Below, piece after piece: positions 5,613 to 8,057 of a DNA stretch of 8,057 nucleotides; within the stretch, counting starts at the first letter, position 1, and the number at the start of each line of letters is the position of its first letter. The notes below the pieces were generated by a model, which worked only from the letters and a program-made list of their open reading frames with translations, was not told the origin of the DNA and searched no databases. The stretch comes from Bacillota bacterium (lineage in GTDB: Bacteria > Bacillota > Sulfobacillia > JAJZYS01 > JAJYTV01). The stretch lies in NCBI GenBank assembly GCA_021786135.1, contig JAJYNV010000205.1, forward strand, positions 1 to 8,057, read 5' to 3'. A program made the translations under genes and the position numbers.

Positions 5613-7133
5613 ATGCCTCGGACGGCGCGAGGCGTGAGCGGGGTTTCGACAGGATTCCTGCGCCTCTTCGTATTTGGCACCGGTGCGGCCGTGATGGCGG
5701 TCGAGTTCGGCGCGGAGCGGCTGATGGAGCCCTTCTTCGGCTCGTCTCAGCTCGTCTGGGCCAGCCTGATCGGGCTCATTCTGCTGGCGCTCGCGATCGG
5801 CTACGAGGCGGGCGGGCGACTTGCAGACCGCTGGCCGCACCGGGCTGCGCTGGGCTATGTCACGCTCGGGTCCGGCATCTTCGTCGGCTTCTTGCCGCTC
5901 ATGGCGGAGCCCCTCTTGCGCGCGATGGTCGGCGGTCTCCTGGGCACGCCGGCCGGCGTCGTGCTGGCGTCGCTCTTCGGCACCGTGCTGCTCTTCATGC
6001 CGCCCGTCGCGGCGCTCGGGGTCGCGAGCCCCTTCGCCATCCGCCTGGCCGCGGCGGGCGACGAGACCTCGGGCAGGCGCGCGGGGTCCCTCTACGCCTT
6101 CTCGACGCTCGGGAGCCTGCTCGGAACGTTCATGCCCGCCTTCTGGATCATCCCGACGTTCGGCGTGCGGGCTACGTTCTGGCTCGCGGCGGCGCTACTG
6201 ATCGCGCTCGGCGCCCTCATGGCGAGGTCGCGGTGGCTCGCGACCCTGGTGGTCCTGCCGGCTCTCCTGCCGTTTGCCCAGTCGCCGCTATTGAAGCCGA
6301 TGCCTGGCCTCATCGGCGAGTGGGAGACGCCATACCAGTTCGCGGAAGTGTACCGCCTGCCGAGCGGTGAGACGGCTCTGTCCGTCAACGACGCAGCAGG
6401 CATCCAGTCGGTCTATACCCCCGCACGCCTGACGGGCCTCTACTACGACGCCTACCTGACGCTGCCGTTCCTCTTCCCGAAGCGCACGGACGTCTCGACG
6501 CTGCTCATCGGCATGGCGGCGGGCACCATCCCGACCATGCTGCGGCGCGATGTGACGTCCTACCGCAAGGTGGATTTGACGGCGGTCGAGATCGATCCGA
6601 CGCTCGTCGCCCTGGGCCGGCGCTACTTCCACCTCCAGCCCGCCGCGGCCCAGGTGGTGAACGAGGATGGCCGGGTCTACCTCGAGACGAGCCGGCAGCG
6701 CTACCGCCTGATGATCGTCGACGCCTACAGCCAGGAGATCTACATCCCCTTCTACCTGACGACCAGGGAGTTCTTCGCCCTCTGCCAGGCTCATCTCAGC
6801 CAAGGCGGCGTGCTCGCGCTCAACGTGAACGCCGTCTCGAACCATGCCGCGCTGCTCCAGGCGATCGAGCGCACCGCGATGACCGTCTTTCCGCACGTCT
6901 ACGTGGCGAGGGCGCCGGGACTCTACAACCGGCTGCTCGTGGCGAGCGACGCTCCGCTCGAGTTGCCCGCGGCCGGGGACTTGCCGAACTATCTGCGGCC
7001 AGTGGAATCCGGTCTCGCCGCCACCTGGCACCGGCCGAGGCCCGGGCCGGGCATCGTGCTCACCGACAACCTGGCGCCGGTGGAAACCCTCACGGACCAG
7101 ATGATCCTGGACCGCCTCGGACAGATCCTCTAA
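5613..7133 (+). CDS. Membrane-anchored spermidine-synthase-like protein (fused permease/aminopropyltransferase fold)
   Basis: Protein of 506 residues in two parts. Residues 12-216 hold about seven hydrophobic segments, as in the fused membrane/spermidine-synthase proteins of many bacteria. Residues 230-506 form a Rossmann-type domain of the spermidine synthase superfamily: a GMAAG loop (300-304), VEIDP (325-329; Glu326 expected to bind the nucleoside ribose), NEDGR (350-354), VDAYSQ (Asp370) and IPFYLTTREFF. True spermidine synthases carry an Asp in the glycine loop and a second Asp three residues after the catalytic one. Here those positions are Ala and Ser373, so amine binding as in SpeE is doubtful. 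The domain may still bind S-adenosylmethionine or a derivative. The start ATG 5613 has only a weak purine run (GGGACGGA); GTG 5634 is an alternative. The next gene begins 51 bases later. The fold is confident; the reaction is unknown. Confidence 0.85.
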   Translation: MPRTARGVSGVSTGFLRLFVFGTGAAVMAVEFGAERLMEPFFGSSQLVWASLIGLILLALAIGYEAGGRLADRWPHRAALGYVTLGSGIFVGFLPLMAEPLLRAMVGGLLGTPAGVVLASLFGTVLLFMPPVAALGVASPFAIRLAAAGDETSGRRAGSLYAFSTLGSLLGTFMPAFWIIPTFGVRATFWLAAALLIALGALMARSRWLATLVVLPALLPFAQSPLLKPMPGLIGEWETPYQFAEVYRLPSGETALSVNDAAGIQSVYTPARLTGLYYDAYLTLPFLFPKRTDVSTLLIGMAAGTIPTMLRRDVTSYRKVDLTAVEIDPTLVALGRRYFHLQPAAAQVVNEDGRVYLETSRQRYRLMIVDAYSQEIYIPFYLTTREFFALCQAHLSQGGVLALNVNAVSNHAALLQAIERTAMTVFPHVYVARAPGLYNRLLVASDAPLELPAAGDLPNYLRPVESGLAATWHRPRPGPGIVLTDNLAPVETLTDQMILDRLGQIL

Positions 7134-7171
7134 GATGACAGAAATGCCAGATCAGGGCATCGGCCGCGGGT

Positions 7172-7175
7172 GGAG
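7172..7175 (+). promoter_or_regulatory. Ribosome binding site supporting a TTG start
   Basis: GGAG lies nine bases before TTG 7185; a second purine run (GAGG, 7177-7180) is only four bases away. An in-frame TGA at 7176-7178 rules out any earlier start. Confidence 0.5.
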
Positions 7176-7184
7176 TGAGGCAGT

Positions 7185-8057
7185 TTGCGCGCCTTCTTGG
7201 ATCGAAGCTCGGACTTCTTGCTGTGGATCCTCATGCCGCTCGTGGTGGCGCCGTTCGCGCTTGGAACGGCCGCGAGCCTGCTCTGGCCATCCCTCGTGCC
7301 GACGGCGCATGGCCTACACGTGCTGCCGCTCTGGCTCCTCGGCTCTGCCGCCGCCCTGGTGCCGATCATCCTGATCGCCTCTGGCCGAAGGCCCACGTCG
7401 CCCTGGGTCTGGTACGTCTATCTCGGCCTGATCGGTCTGAACGCCGGCGTCTGGCTTAGTGGCGCATGGCAGAGCCGCCTGCCGCGTGAGGAAGAGGCCG
7501 TGCTCGGGAAGTTCGCGCCGCTGGTCCTGGCGGTGGCGTTGCCTTGGCTCGGGAGCCTGATCCGCCGGCACATGGGAGTGGCGCTGCGTCGCCGCATAAG
7601 GGACCCCGCCCTGGTCTGCATCGCGGGCATGCGGGGTTCGGCCGCCGTCTGGAATGGACTACTTCCTCTCCTGCGCCGGTTGGGTCCCGTCAAGGCGCTG
7701 GCACTGCCGGGGTTCGACACGACGCCGCGGCCGGCGCGGCGGCTGGATGTCCAAGCGCAGCTCGCGTGGCTCGCGGGGGAGATCGGCGACCGTCCCGTGG
7801 TGCTCCTGGGGCATTCCTACGGTGCACACCTGGCCTTGCGGTACGCTCTGCACGCACCGGAGCGCGTGCGAGCGCTCGTCCTGATCACGCCGGGGCTGCT
7901 GCGGGTGGGGGAAGTGCCGCCGCGAACGACGCGGCTTGCGGTGCCGTGGCTTGAGCGGCGCCTGCTCGACATGCCGCCGGAACCTTCGGGCATGCGCATC
8001 TGCCTCGTCTACGGAGAGCGCGATCCGCTCGCCCCCGCGGTCGCGGCGGCCGGGGTC
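7185..8057 (+). CDS. Membrane-domain/alpha-beta hydrolase fusion protein (3' end missing)
   Basis: The frame stays open from TTG 7185 to the right edge, 291 codons without a stop. Residues 1-130 hold about four hydrophobic segments (near 12-34, 44-66, 73-92 and 108-125), ending at a basic cluster (IRRHMGVALRRRIR). From about residue 135 the protein is an alpha/beta hydrolase. A first strand, ALVCIAGMRGS, takes the place of the usual HG oxyanion loop. The nucleophile elbow GHSYG follows (Ser211), and a later YGERDP segment carries the probable acid Asp280. The catalytic His would lie beyond the window. The hydrolase domain would face one side of the membrane, probably the cytoplasm. The gene follows the spermidine-synthase-like gene by 51 bases and shares its membrane-plus-enzyme design. 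Substrate is unknown: esterase, lipase, peptidase and haloperoxidase-like activities all fit this fold. The TTG start is the first available; TTG 7197 or ATG 7233 are alternatives. Confidence 0.78.
   Translation, partial: MRAFLDRSSDFLLWILMPLVVAPFALGTAASLLWPSLVPTAHGLHVLPLWLLGSAAALVPIILIASGRRPTSPWVWYVYLGLIGLNAGVWLSGAWQSRLPREEEAVLGKFAPLVLAVALPWLGSLIRRHMGVALRRRIRDPALVCIAGMRGSAAVWNGLLPLLRRLGPVKALALPGFDTTPRPARRLDVQAQLAWLAGEIGDRPVVLLGHSYGAHLALRYALHAPERVRALVLITPGLLRVGEVPPRTTRLAVPWLERRLLDMPPEPSGMRICLVYGERDPLAPAVAAAGV

Noticed and set aside
7144..7160. Inverted repeat ATGCC/GGCAT between the last two genes as a terminator
   Set aside because: The stem is only five pairs with no T-run.
7135..7374. Small plus-strand frame starting ATG 7135
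   Set aside because: It overlaps the hydrolase fusion gene, has no recognisable domain and no good RBS; the 7185 frame carries the membrane helices and hydrolase motifs.
1..8057. CRISPR array, tRNA, rRNA, insertion sequence or attachment sites
   Set aside because: No regularly spaced repeats, transposase motifs, tRNA-like cloverleaf or flanking direct repeats were seen by eye.

Overview
The window comes from a high-GC bacterial chromosome (roughly 70% G+C by eye). Coding density is high. Start codons are ATG, GTG and TTG, and several genes have strong purine-rich Shine-Dalgarno sites such as AAGGAGG and GGAGG. A lipoprotein-type solute receptor, an OpuC-type osmolyte importer, a GH25 lysozyme and strong SD sites would fit a high-GC Gram-positive-like lineage (Firmicutes-related or Chloroflexi-like). 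That placement is inference; no rRNA or other marker is present.

Layout. (1) 1-2085, plus strand: the 3' part of an OpuC/OsmU-type quaternary-amine ABC importer operon. It holds a permease cut by the left edge, a second permease and a lipoprotein receptor. All three are translationally coupled by overlapping stop/start codons. The ATPase is not in the window and should lie to the left. (2) 2086-2304: non-coding, with two hairpins that probably end the operon, a 10-bp palindrome and the RBS of the next gene. (3) 2305-3590, plus strand: a leaderless GH25 lysozyme with an extra C-terminal module, overlapped by a small holin-like membrane protein gene. (4) 3607-4368, minus strand: a TauE/SafE permease convergent with the lysozyme pair, only 16 bp away. 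(5) 4369-4584: a divergent intergenic region with a weak promoter candidate. (6) 4585-8057, plus strand: an AKR13-like aldo/keto reductase, a membrane-anchored spermidine-synthase-like protein, and a membrane-anchored alpha/beta hydrolase that starts with TTG and runs off the right edge. These three may be co-transcribed (gaps of 35 and 51 bp).

How the genes relate. The importer is a clear functional unit: solute captured by the lipoprotein is passed to two different permease subunits. The lysozyme and its overlapping membrane partner look like a lysin/holin-style pair standing alone, with no other phage gene visible. The last two genes share an architecture, a membrane domain followed by an enzyme domain in one polypeptide. 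The first of them lacks the acidic residues that polyamine aminopropyltransferases use to bind their amine substrate, so it is probably not a true spermidine synthase. No CRISPR array, tRNA, rRNA, insertion sequence or clear novel defence system is visible. The best leads are the lysozyme/holin-like pair and the two membrane-fused enzymes.
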